Of a stretch of DNA of 64,000 nucleotides, positions 46,701 through 61,700 are shown piece by piece; the first letter of the stretch is position 1, and each line of letters starts with the position of its first letter. The stretch covers positions 876,201 through 940,200 of the forward strand of contig OX419342.1 of the NCBI GenBank assembly GCA_948470475.1. Reading direction: 5' to 3'. The notes under the pieces are model-generated. The model was not told the origin of the DNA. It searched no databases and worked only from the letters and a program-made list of their open reading frames with translations. The DNA comes from Galaxea fascicularis (Eukaryota > Cnidaria > Anthozoa > Scleractinia > Euphylliidae). The translations under genes and the position numbers were made by a program.

Positions 46701-49700
46701 CAAAGGGGGGACCACATGGTCTTGAGTCAAATTTTGAATTTGGCTTAAACTCTGCCTATTTCAAAAAGGAACCTAGAAATCATGTGGAAATGCTTCCAAG
46801 AACTCCGACAACCTGATTTCTATTGTTATTTGAGCTGTGTGCAAGATTTTAGCAAAGTTGAAATTTTGACCAAAACCCAAAGGGGGGACCACATGGTCTT
46901 GAGTCAAATTTTGAATTTGGCTTAAACTCTGCCTATTTCAAAAAGGAACCTAGAAATCATGTGGAAATGCTTCCAAGACCTCCGACAACCTGATTTCTAT
47001 TGTTATTTGAGCTGTGTGCAAGATTTTAGCAAAGTTGAAATTTTGACCAAAACCCAAAGGGGGGACCACATGGTCTTGAGTCAAATTTTGAATTTGGCTT
47101 AAACTCTGCCTATTTCAAAAAGGAACCTAGAAATCATGTGGAAATGCTTCCAAGACCTCCGACAACCTGATTTCTATTGTTATTTGAGCTGTGTGCAAGA
47201 TTTTAGCAAAGTTGAAATTTTGACCAAAACCCAAAGGGGGGACCACATGGTCTTGAGTCAAATTTTGAATTTGGCTTAAACTCTGCCTATTTCAAAAAGG
47301 AACCTAGAAATCATGTGGAAATGCTTCCAAGACCTCCGACAACCTGATTTCTATTGTTATTTGAGCTGTGTGCAAGATTTTAGCAAAGTTGAAATTTTGA
47401 CCAAAACCCAAAGGGGGGACCACATGGTCTTGAGTCAAATTTTGAATTTGGCTTAAACTCTGCCTATTTCAAAAAGGAACCTAGAAATCATGTGGAAATG
47501 CTTCCAAGACCTCCGACAACCTGATTTCTATTGTTATTTGAGCTGTGTGCAAGATTTTAGCAAAGTTGAAATTTTGACCAAAACCCAAAGGGGGGACCAC
47601 ATGGTCTTGAGTCAAATTTTGAATTTGGCTTAAACTCTGCCTATTTCAAAAAGGAACCTAGAAATCATGTGGAAATGCTTCCAAGACCTCCGACAACCTG
47701 ATTTCTATTGTTATTTGAGCTGTGTGCAAGATTTTAGCAAAGTTGAAATTTTGACCAAAACCCAAAGGGGGGACCACATGGTCTTGAGTCAAATTTTGAA
47801 TTTGGCTTAAACTCTGCCTATTTCAAAAAGGAACCTAGAAATCATGTGGAAATGCTTCCAAGACCTCCGACAACCTGATTTCTATTGTTATTTGAGCTGT
47901 GTGCAAGATTTTAGCAAAGTTGAAATTTTGACCAAAACCCAAAGGGGGGACCACATGGTCTTGAGTCAAATTTTGAATTTGGCTTAAACTCTGCCTATTT
48001 CAAAAAGGAACCTAGAAATCATGTGGAAATGCTTCCAAGACCTCCGACAACCTGATTTCTATTGTTATTTGAGCTGTGTGCAAGATTTTAGCAAAGTTGA
48101 AATTTTGACCAAAACCCAAAGGGGGGACCACATAGTCTTGAGTCAAATTTTGAATTTGGCTTAAACTCTGCCTATTTCAAAAAGGAACCTAGAAATCATG
48201 TGGAAATGCTTCCAAGACCTCCGACAACCTGATTTCTATTGTTATTTGAGCTGTGTGCAAGATTTTAGCAAAGTTGAAATTTTGACCAAAACCCAAAGGG
48301 GGGACCACATGGTCTTGAGTCAAATTTTGAATTTGGCTTAAACTCTGCCTATTTCAAAAAGGAACCTAGAAATCATGTGGAAATGCTTCCAAGACCTCCG
48401 ACAACCTGATTTCTATTGTTATTTGAGCTGTGTGCAAGATTTTAGCAAAGTTGAAATTTTGACCAAAACCCAAAGGGGGGACCACATGGTCTTGAGTCAA
48501 ATTTTGAATTTGGGTTAACCTCTGCCTATTTCAAAAAGGAACCTAGAAATCATGTGGAAATGCTTCCAAGACCTCCGACAACCTGATTTCTATTGTTATT
48601 TGAGCTGTGTGCAAGATTTTAGCAAAGTTGAAATTTTGACCAAAACCCAAAGGGGGGACCACATGGTCTTGAGTCAAATTTTGAATTTGGCTTAAACTCT
48701 GCCTATTTCAAAAAGGAACCTAGAAATCATGTGGAAATGCTTCCAAGAACTCCGACAACCTGATTTCTATTGTTATTTGAGCTGTGTGCAAGATTTTAGC
48801 AAAGTTGAAATTTTGACCAAAACCCAAAGGGGGGACCACATGGTCTTGAGTCAAATTTTGAATTTGGCTTAAACTCTGCCTATTTCAAAAAGGAACCTAG
48901 AAATCATGTGGAAATGCTTCCAAGACCTCCGACAACCTGATTTCTATTGTTATTTGAGCTGTGTGCAAGATTTTAGCAAAGTTGAAATTTTGGCCAAAAC
49001 CCATAGGGGGAACCCCATGGTCTTGAGTCAAATTTTGAATTTGGCTTAAACTCTGCCTATTTCAAAAAGGAACCTAGAAATCATGTGGAAATGCTTGCAA
49101 GAACTTTGACAACCTGATTTCTATTGTTATTTGAGGTGTGTGCAAGATTTTAGCAAAGTTGAAATTTTGACCAAAACCCAAAGGGGGGACCACATGGTCT
49201 TGAGTCAAATTTTGAATTTGGCTTAAACTCTGCCTATTTCGAAAAGGAACCTAGAAATCATGTGGAAATGCTTCCAAGACCTCCGACAACCTGATTTCTA
49301 TTCTTATTTGGGCTTTGTGCAAGATTTTAGCAAAGTTGAAATTTTGACCAAAACCCAAAGGGGGGACCACATGGTCTTGAGTCAAATTTTGAATTTGGCT
49401 TAAACTCTGCCTATTTCAAAAAGGAACCTAGAAATCATGTGGAAATGCTTCCAAGACCTCCGACAACCTGATTTCTATTGTTATTTGAGGAGTGTGCAAG
49501 ATTTTAGCAAAGTTGAAGTTTTGACCAAAACCCAAAGGGGGGACCACATGGTCTTGAGTCAAATTTTGAATTTGGCTTAAACTCTGCCTATTTCAAAAAG
49601 GAACCTAGAAATCATGTGGAAATGCTTCCAAGACCTCCGACAACCTGATTTCTATTCTTATTTGAGCTGTGTGCAAGATTTTAGCAAAGTTGAAATTTTG

Positions 49701-52700
49701 ACCAAAACCCAAAGGGGGGACCACATGGTCTTGAGTCAAATTTTGAATTTGGCTTAAACTCTGCCTATTTCAAAAAGGAACCTAGAAATCATGTGGAAAT
49801 GCTTCCAAGACCTCCGACAACCTGATTTCTATTGTTATTTGAGGTGTGTGCAAGATTTTAGCAAAGTTGAAATTTTGACCAAAACCCAAAGGGGGGACCA
49901 CATGGTCTTGAGTCAAATTTTGAATTTGGCTTAAACTCTGCCTATTTCGAAAAGGAACCTAGAAATCATGTGGAAATGCTTCCAAGACCTCCGACAACCT
50001 GATTTCTATTGTTATTTGGGCTTTGTGCAAGATTTTAGCAAAGTTGAAATTTTGACCAAAACCCAAAGGGGGGACCACATGGTCTTGAGTCAAATTTTGA
50101 ATTTGGCTTAAACTCTGCCTATTTCAAAAAGGAACCTAGAAATCATGTGGAAATGCTTCCAAGACCTCCGACAACCTGATTTCTATTCTTATTTGAGCTG
50201 TGTGCAAGATTTTAGCAAAGTTGAAATTTTGACCAAAACCCAAAGGGGGGACCACATGGTCTTGAGTCAAATTTTGAATTTGGCTTAAACTCTGCCTATT
50301 TCAAAAAGGAACCTAGAAATCATGTGGAAATGCTTCCAAGACCTCCGACAACCTGATTTCTATTCTTATTTGAGCTGTGTGCAAGATTTTAGCAAAGTTG
50401 AAATTTTGACCAAAACCCAAAGGGGGGACCACATGGTCTTGAGTCAAATTTTGAATTTGGCTTAACCTCTGCCTATTTCAAAAAGGAACCTAGAAATCAT
50501 GTGGAAATGCTTCCAAGACCTCCGACAACCTGATTTCTATTGTTATTTGAGCTGTGTGCAAGATTTTAGCAAAGATGAAATTTTGACAAAAACCCAAAGG
50601 GGGGACCACATGGTCTTGAGTCAAATTTTGAATTTGGCTTAAACTCTGCCTATTTCAAAAAGGAACCTAGAAATCATGTGGAAATGCTTCCAAGACCTCC
50701 GACAACCTGATTTCTATTGTTATTTGAGCTGTGTGCAAGATTTTAGCAAAGTTGAAATTTTGACCAAAACCCAAAGGGGGGACCACATGGTCTTGAGTCA
50801 AATTTTGAATTTGGCTTAAACTCTGCCTATTTCAAAAAGGAACCTAGAAATCATGTGGAAATGCTTCCAAGACCTCCGACAACCTGATTTCTATTGTTAT
50901 TTGAGCTGTGTGCAAGATTTTAGCAAAGTTGAAATTTTGACCAAAACCCAAAGGGGGGACCACATGGTCTTGAGTCAAATTTTGAATTTGGCTTAAACTC
51001 TGCCTATTTCAAAAAGGAACCTAGAAATCATGTGGAAATGCTTCCAAGACCTCCGACAACCTGATTTCTATTGTTATTTGAGGTGTGTGCAAGATTTTAG
51101 CAAAGTTGAAATTTTGACCAAAACCCAAAGGGGGGACCACATGGTCTTGAGTCAAATTTTGAATTTGGCTTAACCTCTGCCTATTTCAAAAAGGAACCTA
51201 GAAATCATGTGGAAATGCTTCCAAGACCTCCGACAACCTGATTTCTATTGTTATTTGAGCTGTGTGCAAGATTTTAGCAAAGTTGAAATTTTGACCAAAA
51301 CCCAAAGGGGGGACCACATGGTCTTGAGTCAAATTTTGAATTTGGCTTAAACTCTGCCTATTTCAAAAAGGAACCTAGAAATCATGTGGAAATGCTTCCA
51401 AGAACTCCGACAACCTGATTTCTATTGTTATTTGAGCTGTGTGCAAGATTTTAGCAAAGTTGAAATTTTGACCAAAACCCAAAGGGGGGACCACATGGTC
51501 TTGAGTCAAATTTTGAATTTGGCTTAAACTCTGCCTATTTCAAAAAGGAACCTAGAAATCATGTGGAAATGCTTCCAAGACCTCCGACAACCTGATTTCT
51601 ATTGTTATTTGAGCTGTGTGCAAGATTTTAGCAAAGTTGAAATTTTGACCAAAACCCAAAGGGGGGACCACATGGTCTTGAGTCAAATTTTGAATTTGGC
51701 TTAAACTCTGCCTATTTCAAAAAGGAACCTAGAAATCATGTGGAAATGCTTCCAAGACCTCCGACAACCTGATTTCTATTGTTATTTGAGCTGTGTGCAA
51801 GATTTTAGCAAAGTTGAAATTTTGACCAAAACCCAAAGGGGGGACCACATGGTCTTGAGTCAAATTTTGAATTTGGCTTAAACTCTGCCTATTTCAAAAA
51901 GGAACCTAGAAATCATGTGGAAATGCTTCCAAGACCTCCGACAACCTGATTTCTATTGTTATTTGAGCTGTGTGCAAGATTTTAGCAAAGTTGAAATTTT
52001 GACCAAAACCCAAAGGGGGGACCACATGGTCTTGAGTCAAATTTTGAATTTGGCTTAAACTCTGCCTATTTCAAAAAGGAACCTAGAAATCATGTGGAAA
52101 TGCTTCCAAGACCTCCGACAACCTGATTTCTATTGTTATTTGAGCTGTGTGCAAGATTTTAGCAAAGTTGAAATTTTGACCAAAACCCAAAGGGGGGACC
52201 ACATGGTCTTGAGTCAAATTTTGAATTTGGCTTAAACTCTGCCTATTTCAAAAAGGAACCTAGAAATCATGTGGAAATGCTTCCAAGACCTCCGACAACC
52301 TGATTTCTATTGTTATTTGAGCTGTGTGCAAGATTTTAGCAAAGTTGAAATTTTGACCAAAACCCAAAGGGGGGACCACATGGTCTTGAGTCAAATTTTG
52401 AATTTGGCTTAAACTCTGCCTATTTCAAAAAGGAACCTAGAAATCATGTGGAAATGCTTCCAAGACCTCCGACAACCTGATTTCTATTGTTATTTGAGCT
52501 GTGTGCAAGATTTTAGCAAAGTTGAAATTTTGACCAAAACCCAAAGGGGGGACCACATGGTCTTGAGTCAAATTTTGAATTTGGCTTAAACTCTGCCTAT
52601 TTCAAAAAGGAACCTAGAAATCATGTGGAAATGCTTCCAAGACCTCCGACAACCTGATTTCTATTGTTATTTGAGCTGTGTGCAAGATTTTAGCAAAGTT

Positions 52701-55700
52701 GAAATTTTGACCAAAACCCAAAGGGGGGACCACATGGTCTTGAGTCAAATTTTGAATTTGGCTTAAACTCTGCCTATTTCAAAAAGGAACCTAGAAATCA
52801 TGTGGAAATGCTTCCAAGACCTCCGACAACCTGATTTCTATTGTTATTTGAGCTGTGTGCAAGATTTTAGCAAAGTTGAAATTTTGACCAAAACCCAAAG
52901 GGGGGACCACATGGTCTTGAGTCAAATTTTGAATTTGGCTTAAACTCTGCCTATTTCAAAAAGGAACCTAGAAATCATGTGGAAATGCTTCCAAGACCTC
53001 CGACAACCTGATTTCTATTGTTATTTGAGCTGTGTGCAAGATTTTAGCAAAGTTGAAATTTTGACCAAAACCCAAAGGGGGGACCACATGGTCTTGAGTC
53101 AAATTTTGAATTTGGCTTAAACTCTGCCTATTTCAAAAAGGAACCTAGAAATCATGTGGAAATGCTTCCAAGACCTCCGACAACCTGATTTCTATTGTTA
53201 TTTGAGCTGTGTGCAAGATTTTAGCAAAGTTGAAATTTTGACCAAAACCCAAAGGGGGGACCACATGGTCTTGAGTCAAATTTTGAATTTGGCTTAAACT
53301 CTGCCTATTTCAAAAAGGAACCTAGAAATCATGTGGAAATGCTTCCAAGACCTCCGACAACCTGATTTCTATTGTTATTTGAGCTGTGTGCAAGATTTTA
53401 GCAAAGTTGAAATTTTGACCAAAACCCAAAGGGGGGACCACATGGTCTTGAGTCAAATTTTGAATTTGGCTTAAACTCTGCCTATTTCAAAAAGGAACCT
53501 AGAAATCATGTGGAAATGCTTCCAAGACCTCCGACAACCTGATTTCTATTGTTATTTGAGCTGTGTGCAAGATTTTAGCAAAGTTGAAATTTTGACCAAA
53601 ACCCAAAGGGGGGACCACATGGTCTTGAGTCAAATTTTGAATTTGGCTTAAACTCTGCCTATTTCAAAAAGGAACCTAGAAATCATGTGGAAATGCTTCC
53701 AAGACCTCCGACAACCTGATTTCTATTGTTATTTGAGCTGTGTGCAAGATTTTAGCAAAGTTGAAATTTTGACCAAAACCCAAAGGGGGGACCACATGGT
53801 CTTGAGTCAAATTTTGAATTTGGCTTAAACTCTGCCTATTTCAAAAAGGAACCTAGAAATCATGTGGAAATGCTTCCAAGACCTCCGACAACCTGATTTC
53901 TATTGTTATTTGAGCTGTGTGCAAGATTTTAGCAAAGTTGAAATTTTGACCAAAACCCAAAGGGGGGACCACATGGTCTTGAGTCAAATTTTGAATTTGG
54001 CTTAAACTCTGCCTATTTCAAAAAGGAACCTAGAAATCATGTGGAAATGCTTCCAAGACCTCCGACAACCTGATTTCTATTGTTATTTGAGCTGTGTGCA
54101 AGATTTTAGCAAAGTTGAAATTTTGACCAAAACCCAAAGGGGGGACCACATAGTCTTGAGTCAAATTTTGAATTTGGCTTAAACTCTGCCTATTTCAAAA
54201 AGGAACCTAGAAATCATGTGGAAATGCTTCCAAGACCTCCGACAACCTGATTTCTATTGTTATTTGAGCTGTGTGCAAGATTTTAGCAAAGTTGAAATTT
54301 TGACCAAAACCCAAAGGGGGGACCACATGGTCTTGAGTCAAATTTTGAATTTGGCTTAAACTCTGCCTATTTCAAAAAGGAACCTAGAAATCATGTGGAA
54401 ATGCTTCCAAGACCTCCGACAACCTGATTTCTATTGTTATTTGAGCTGTGTGCAAGATTTTAGCAAAGTTGAAATTTTGACCAAAACCCAAAGGGGGGAC
54501 CACATGGTCTTGAGTCAAATTTTGAATTTGGGTTAACCTCTGCCTATTTCAAAAAGGAACCTAGAAATCATGTGGAAATGCTTCCAAGACCTCCGACAAC
54601 CTGATTTCTATTGTTATTTGAGCTGTGTGCAAGATTTTAGCAAAGTTGAAATTTTGACCAAAACCCAAAGGGGGGACCACATGGTCTTGAGTCAAATTTT
54701 GAATTTGGCTTAAACTCTGCCTATTTCAAAAAGGAACCTAGAAATCATGTGGAAATGCTTCCAAGAACTCCGACAACCTGATTTCTATTGTTATTTGAGC
54801 TGTGTGCAAGATTTTAGCAAAGTTGAAATTTTGACCAAAACCCAAAGGGGGGACCACATGGTCTTGAGTCAAATTTTGAATTTGGCTTAAACTCTGCCTA
54901 TTTCAAAAAGGAACCTAGAAATCATGTGGAAATGCTTCCAAGACCTCCGACAACCTGATTTCTATTGTTATTTGAGCTGTGTGCAAGATTTTAGCAAAGT
55001 TGAAATTTTGACCAAAACCCAAAGGGGGCACCACATGGTCTTGCGTCAAATTTTGAATTTGGCTTAAACTCTGCCTATTTCAAAAAGGAACCTAGAAATC
55101 ATGTGGAAATGCTTCCAAGACCTCCGACAACCTGATTTCTATTGTTATTTGAGCTGTGTGCAAGATTTTAGCAAAGTTGAAATTTTGGCCAAAACCCATA
55201 GGGGGAACCCCATGGTCTTGAGTCAAATTTTGAATTTGGCTTAAACTCTGCCTATTTCAAAAAGGAACCTAGAAATCATGTGGAAATGCTTGCAAGAACT
55301 TTGACAACCTGATTTCTATTGTTATTTGAGGTGTGTGCAAGATTTTAGCAAAGTTGAAATTTTGACCAAAACCCAAAGGGGGGACCACATGGTCTTGAGT
55401 CAAATTTTGAATTTGGCTTAAACTCTGCCTATTTCGAAAAGGAACCTAGAAATCATGTGGAAATGCTTCCAAGACCTCCGACAACCTGATTTCTATTCTT
55501 ATTTGGGCTTTGTGCAAGATTTTAGCAAAGTTGAAATTTTGACCAAAACCCAAAGGGGGGACCACATGGTCTTGAGTCAAATTTTGAATTTGGCTTAAAC
55601 TCTGCCTATTTCAAAAAGGAACCTAGAAATCATGTGGAAATGCTTCCAAGACCTCCGACAACCTGATTTCTATTGTTATTTGAGGTGTGTGCAAGATTTT

Positions 55701-58700
55701 AGCAAAGTTGAAGTTTTGACCAAAACCCAAAGGGGGGACCACATGGTCTTGAGTCAAATTTTGAATTTGGCTTAAACTCTGCCTATTTCAAAAAGGAACC
55801 TAGAAATCATGTGGAAATGCTTCCAAGACCTCCGACAACCTGATTTCTATTCTTATTTGAGCTGTGTGCAAGATTTTAGCAAAGTTGAAATTTTGACCAA
55901 AACCCAAAGGGGGGACCACATGGTCTTGAGTCAAATTTTGAATTTGGCTTAAACTCTGCCTATTTCAAAAAGGAACCTAGAAATCATGTGGAAATGCTTC
56001 CAAGACCTCCGACAACCTGATTTCTATTGTTATTTGAGCTGTGTGCAAGATTTTAGCAAAGTTGAAATTTTGACCAAAACCCAAAGGGGGGACCACATGG
56101 TCTTGAGTCAAATTTTGAATTTGGCTTAAACTCTGCCTATTTCAAAAAGGAACCTAGAAATCATGTGGAAATGCTTCCAAGACCTCCGACAACCTGATTT
56201 CTATTGTTATTTGAGCTGTGTGCAAGATTTTAGCAAAGTTGAAATTTTGACCAAAACCCAAAGGGGGGACCACATGGTCTTGAGTCAAATTTTGAATTTG
56301 GCTTAAACTCTGCCTATTTCAAAAAGGAACCTAGAAATCATGTGGAAATGCTTCCAAGACCTCCGACAACCTGATTTCTATTCTTATTTGAGCTGTGTGC
56401 AAGATTTTAGCAAAGTTGAAATTTTGACCAAAACCCAAAGGGGGGACCACATGGTCTTGAGTCAAATTTTGAATTTGGCTTAAACTCTGCCTATTTCAAA
56501 AAGGAACCTAGAAATCATGTGGAAATGCTTCCAAGACCTCCGACAACCTGATTTCTATTGTTATTTGAGGTGTGTGCAAGATTTTAGCAAAGTTGAAGTT
56601 TTGACCAAAACCCAAAGGGGGGACCACATGGTCTTGAGTCAAATTTTGAATTTGGCTTAAACTCTGCCTATTTCAAAAAGGAACCTAGAAATCATGTGGA
56701 AATGCTTCCAAGACCTCCGACAACCTGATTTCTATTCTTATTTGAGCTGTGTGCAAGATTTTAGCAAAGTTGAAATTTTGACCAAAACCCAAAGGGGGGA
56801 CCACATGGTCTTGAGTCAAATTTTGAATTTGGCTTAAACTCTGCCTATTTCAAAAAGGAACCTAGAAATCATGTGGAAATGCTTCCAAGACCTCCGAAAA
56901 CCTGATTTCTATTCTTATTTGAGCTGTGTGCAAGATTTTAGCAAAGTTGAAATTTTGACCAAAACCCAAAGGGGGGACCACATGGTCTTGAGTCAAATTT
57001 TGAATTTGGCTTAAACTCTGCCTATTTCAAAAAGGAACCTAGAAATCATGTGGAAATGCTTCCAAGACCTCCGACAACCTGATTTCTATTGTTATTTGAG
57101 CTGTGTGCAAGATTTTAGCAAAGTTGAAATTTTGACCAAAACCCAAAGGGGGGACCACATGGTCTTGAGTCAAATTTTGAATTTGGCTTAAACTCTGCCT
57201 ATTTCAAAAAGGAACCTAGAAATCATGTGGAAATGCTTCCAAGACCTCCGAAAACCTGATTTCTATTCTTATTTGAGCTGTGTGCAAGATTTTAGCAAAG
57301 TTGAAATTTTGACCAAAACCCAAAGGGGGGACCACATGGTCTTGAGTCAAATTTTGAATTTGGCTTAAACTCTGCCTATTTCAAAAAGGAACCTAGAAAT
57401 CATGTGGAAATGCTTCCAAGACCTCCGACAACCTGATTTCTATTGTTATTTGAGCTGTGTGCAAGATTTTAGCAAAGTTGAAATTTTGACCAAAACCCAA
57501 AGGGGGGACCACATGGTCTTGAGTCAAATTTTGAATTTGGCTTAACCTCTGCCTATTTCAAAAAGGAACCTAGAAATCATGTGGAAATGCTTCCAAGACC
57601 TCCGACAACCTGATTTCTATTGTTATTTGAGCTGTGTGCAAGATTTTAGCAAAGTTGAAATTTTGACCAAAACCCAAAGGGGGGACCACATGGTCTTGAG
57701 TCAAATTTTGAATTTGGCTTAAACTCTGCCTATTTCAAAAAGGAACCTAGAAATCATGTGGAAATGCTTCCAAGAACTCCGACAACCTGATTTCTATTGT
57801 TATTTGAGCTGTGTGCAAGATTTTAGCAAAGTTGAAATTTTGACCAAAACCCAAAGGGGGGACCACATGGTCTTGAGTCAAATTTTGAATTTGGCTTAAA
57901 CTCTGCCTATTTCAAAAAGGAACCTAGAAATCATGTGGAAATGCTTCCAAGACCTCCGACAACCTGATTTCTATTGTTATTTGAGCTGTGTGCAAGATTT
58001 TAGCAAAGTTGAAATTTTGACCAAAACCCAAAGGGGGCACCACATGGTCTTGCGTCAAATTTTGAATTTGGCTTAAACTCTGCCTATTTCAAAAAGGAAC
58101 CTAGAAATCATGTGGAAATGCTTCCAAGACCTCCGACAACCTGATTTCTATTGTTATTTGAGCTGTGTGCAAGATTTTAGCAAAGTTGAAATTTTGACCA
58201 AAACCCAAAGGGGGGACCACATGGTCTTGAGTCAAATTTTGAATTTGGCTTAAACTCTGCCTATTTCAAAAAGGAACCTAGAAATCATGTGGAAATGCTT
58301 CCAAGAACTCCGACAACCTGATTTCTATTGTTATTTGAGCTGTGTGCAAGATTTTAGCAAAGTTGAAATTTTGACCAAAACCCAAAGGGGGGACCACATG
58401 GTCTTGAGTCAAATTTTGAATTTGGCTTAAACTCTGCCTATTTCAAAAAGGAACCTAGAAATCATGTGGAAATGCTTCCAAGACCTCCGACAACCTGATT
58501 TCTATTGTTATTTGAGCTGTGTGCAAGATTTTAGCAAAGTTGAAATTTTGACCAAAACCCAAAGGGGGCACCACATGGTCTTGCGTCAAATTTTGAATTT
58601 GGCTTAAACTCTGCCTATTTCAAAAAGGAACCTAGAAATCATGTGGAAATGCTTCCAAGACCTCCGACAACCTGATTTCTATTGTTATTTGAGCTGTGTG

Positions 58701-61700
58701 CAAGATTTTAGCAAAGTTGAAATTTTGGCTAAAACCCATAGGGGGAACCACATGGTCTTGAGTCAAATTTTGAATTTGGCTTAAACTCTGCCTATTTCAA
58801 AAAGGAACCTAGAAATCATGTGGAAATGCTTGCAAGAACTTTGACAACCTGATTTCTATTGTTATTTGAGGTGTGTGCAAGATTTTAGCAAAGTTGAAAT
58901 TTTGACCAAAACCCAAAGGGGGGACCACATGGTCTTGAGTCAAATTTTGAATTTGGCTTAAACTCTGCCTATTTCGAAAAGGAACCTAGAAATCATGTGG
59001 AAATGCTTCCAAGACCTCCAACAACCTGATTTCTATTCTTATTTGGGCTTTGTGCAAGATTTTAGCAAAGTTGAAATTTTGACCAAAACCCAAAGGGGGG
59101 ACCACATGGTCTTGAGTCAAATTTTGAATTTGGCTTAAACTCTGCCTATTTCAAAAAGGAACCTAGAAATCATGTGGAAATGCTTCCAAGACCTCCGACA
59201 ACCTGATTTCTATTCTTATTTGAGGTGTGTGCAAGATTTTAGCAAAGTTGAAGTTTTGACCAAAACCCAAAGGGGGGACCACATGGTCTTGAGTCAAATT
59301 TTGAATTTGGCTTAAACTCTGCCTATTTCAAAAAGGAACCTAGAAATCATGTGGAAATGCTTCCAAGACCTCCGACAACCTGATTTCTATTCTTATTTGA
59401 GCTGTGTGCAAGATTTTAGCAAAGTTGAAATTTTGACCAAAACCCAAAGGGGGGACCACATGGTCTTGAGTCAAATTTTGAATTTGGCTTAAACTCTGCC
59501 TATTTCAAAAAGGAACCTAGAAATCATGTGGAAATGCTTCCAAGACCTCCGACAACCTGATTTCTATTGTTATTTGAGCTGTGTGCAAGATTTTAGCAAA
59601 GTTGAAATTTTGACCAAAACCCAAAGGGGGGACCACATGGTCTTGAGTCAAATTTTGAATTTGGCTTAAACTCTGCCTATTTCAAAAAGGAACCTAGAAA
59701 TCATGTGGAAATGCTTCCAAGACCTCCGACAACCTGATTTCTATTGTTATTTGAGCTGTGTGCAAGATTTTAGCAAAGTTGAAATTTTGACCAAAACCCA
59801 AAGGGGGGACCACATGGTCTTGAGTCAAATTTTGAATTTGGCTTAAACTCTGCCTATTTCAAAAAGGAACCTAGAAATCATGTGGAAATGCTTCCAAGAC
59901 CTCCGACAACCTGATTTCTATTGTTATTTGAGCTGTGTGCAAGATTTTAGCAAAGTTGAAATTTTGACCAAAACCCAAAGGGGGGACCACATGGTCTTGA
60001 GTCAAATTTTGAATTTGGCTTAAACTCTGCCTATTTCAAAAAGGAACCTAGAAATCATGTGGAAATGCTTCCAAGACCTCCAACAACCTGATTTCTATTG
60101 TTATTTGAGCTGTGTGCAAGATTTTAGCAAAGTTGAAATTTTGACCAAAACCCAAAGGGGGGACCACATGGTCTTGAGTCAAATTTTGAATTTGGCTTAA
60201 ACTCTGCCTATTTCAAAAAGGAACCTAGAAATCATGTGGAAATGCTTCCAAGACCTCCGACAACCTGATTTCTATTGTTATTGGAGCTGTGTGCAAGATT
60301 TTAGCAAAGTTGAAATTTTGACCAAAACCCAAAGGGGGGACCACATGGTCTTGAGTCAAATTTTGAATTTGGCTTAAACTCTGCCTATTTCAAAAAGGAA
60401 CCTAGAAATCATGTGGAAATGCTTCCAAGACCTCCGACAACCTGATTTCTATTGTTATTTGAGCTGTGTGCAAGATTTTAGCAAAGTTGAAATTTTGACC
60501 AAAACCCAAAGGGGGGACCACATGGTCTTGAGTCAAATTTTGAATTTGGCTTAAACTCTGCCTATTTCAAAAAGGAACCTAGAAATCATGTGGAAATGCT
60601 TCCAAGACCTCCGACAACCTGATTTCTATTGTTATTTGAGCTGTGTGCAAGATTTTAGCAAAGTTGAAATTTTGACCAAAACCCAAAGGGGGGACCACAT
60701 GGTCTTGAGTCAAATTTTGAATTTGGCTTAAACTCTGCCTATTTCAAAAAGGAACCTAGAAATCATGTGGAAATGCTTCCAAGACCTCCGACAACCTGAT
60801 TTCTATTGTTATTTGAGCTGTGTGCAAGATTTTAGCAAAGTTGAAATTTTAACCAAAACCCAAAGGGGGCACCACATGGTCTTGAGTCAAATTTTGAATT
60901 TGGCTTAAACTCTGCCTATTTCAAAAAGGAACCTAGAAATCATGTGGAAATGCTTCCAAGAACTCCGACAACCTGATTTCTATTGTTATTTGAGCTGTGT
61001 GCAAGATTTTAGCAAAGTTGAAATTTTGACCAAAACCCAAAGGGGGGACCACATGGTCTTGAGTCAAATTTTGAATTTGGCTTAAACTCTGCCTATTTCA
61101 AAAAGGAACCTAGAAATCATGTGGAAATGCTTCCAAGACCTCCGACAACCTGATTTCTATTGTTATTTGAGCTGTGTGCAAGATTTTAGCAAAGTTGAAA
61201 TTTTGACCAAAACCCAAAGGGGGGACCACATGGTCTTGAGTCAAATTTTGAATTTGGCTTAAACTCTGCCTATTTCAAAAAGGAACCTAGAAATCATGTG
61301 GAAATGCTTCCAAGAACTCCGACAACCTGATTTCTATTGTTATTTGAGCTGTGTGCAAGATTTTACCAAAGTTGAAATTTTGACCAAAACCCAAAGGGGG
61401 GACCACATGGTCTTGAGTCAAATTTTGAATTTGGCTTAAACTCTGCCTATTTCAAAAAGGAACCTAGAAATCATGTGGAAATGCTTCCAAGAACTCCGAC
61501 AACCTGATTTCTATTGTTATTTGAGCTGTGTGCAAGATTTTAGCAAAGTTGAAATTTTGACCAAAACCCAAAGGGGGGACCACATGGTCTTGAGTCAAAT
61601 TTTGAATTTGGCTTAAACTCTGCCTATTTCAAAAAGGAACCTAGAAATCATGTGGAAATGCTTCCAAGACCTCCGACAACCTGATTTCTATTGTTATTTG

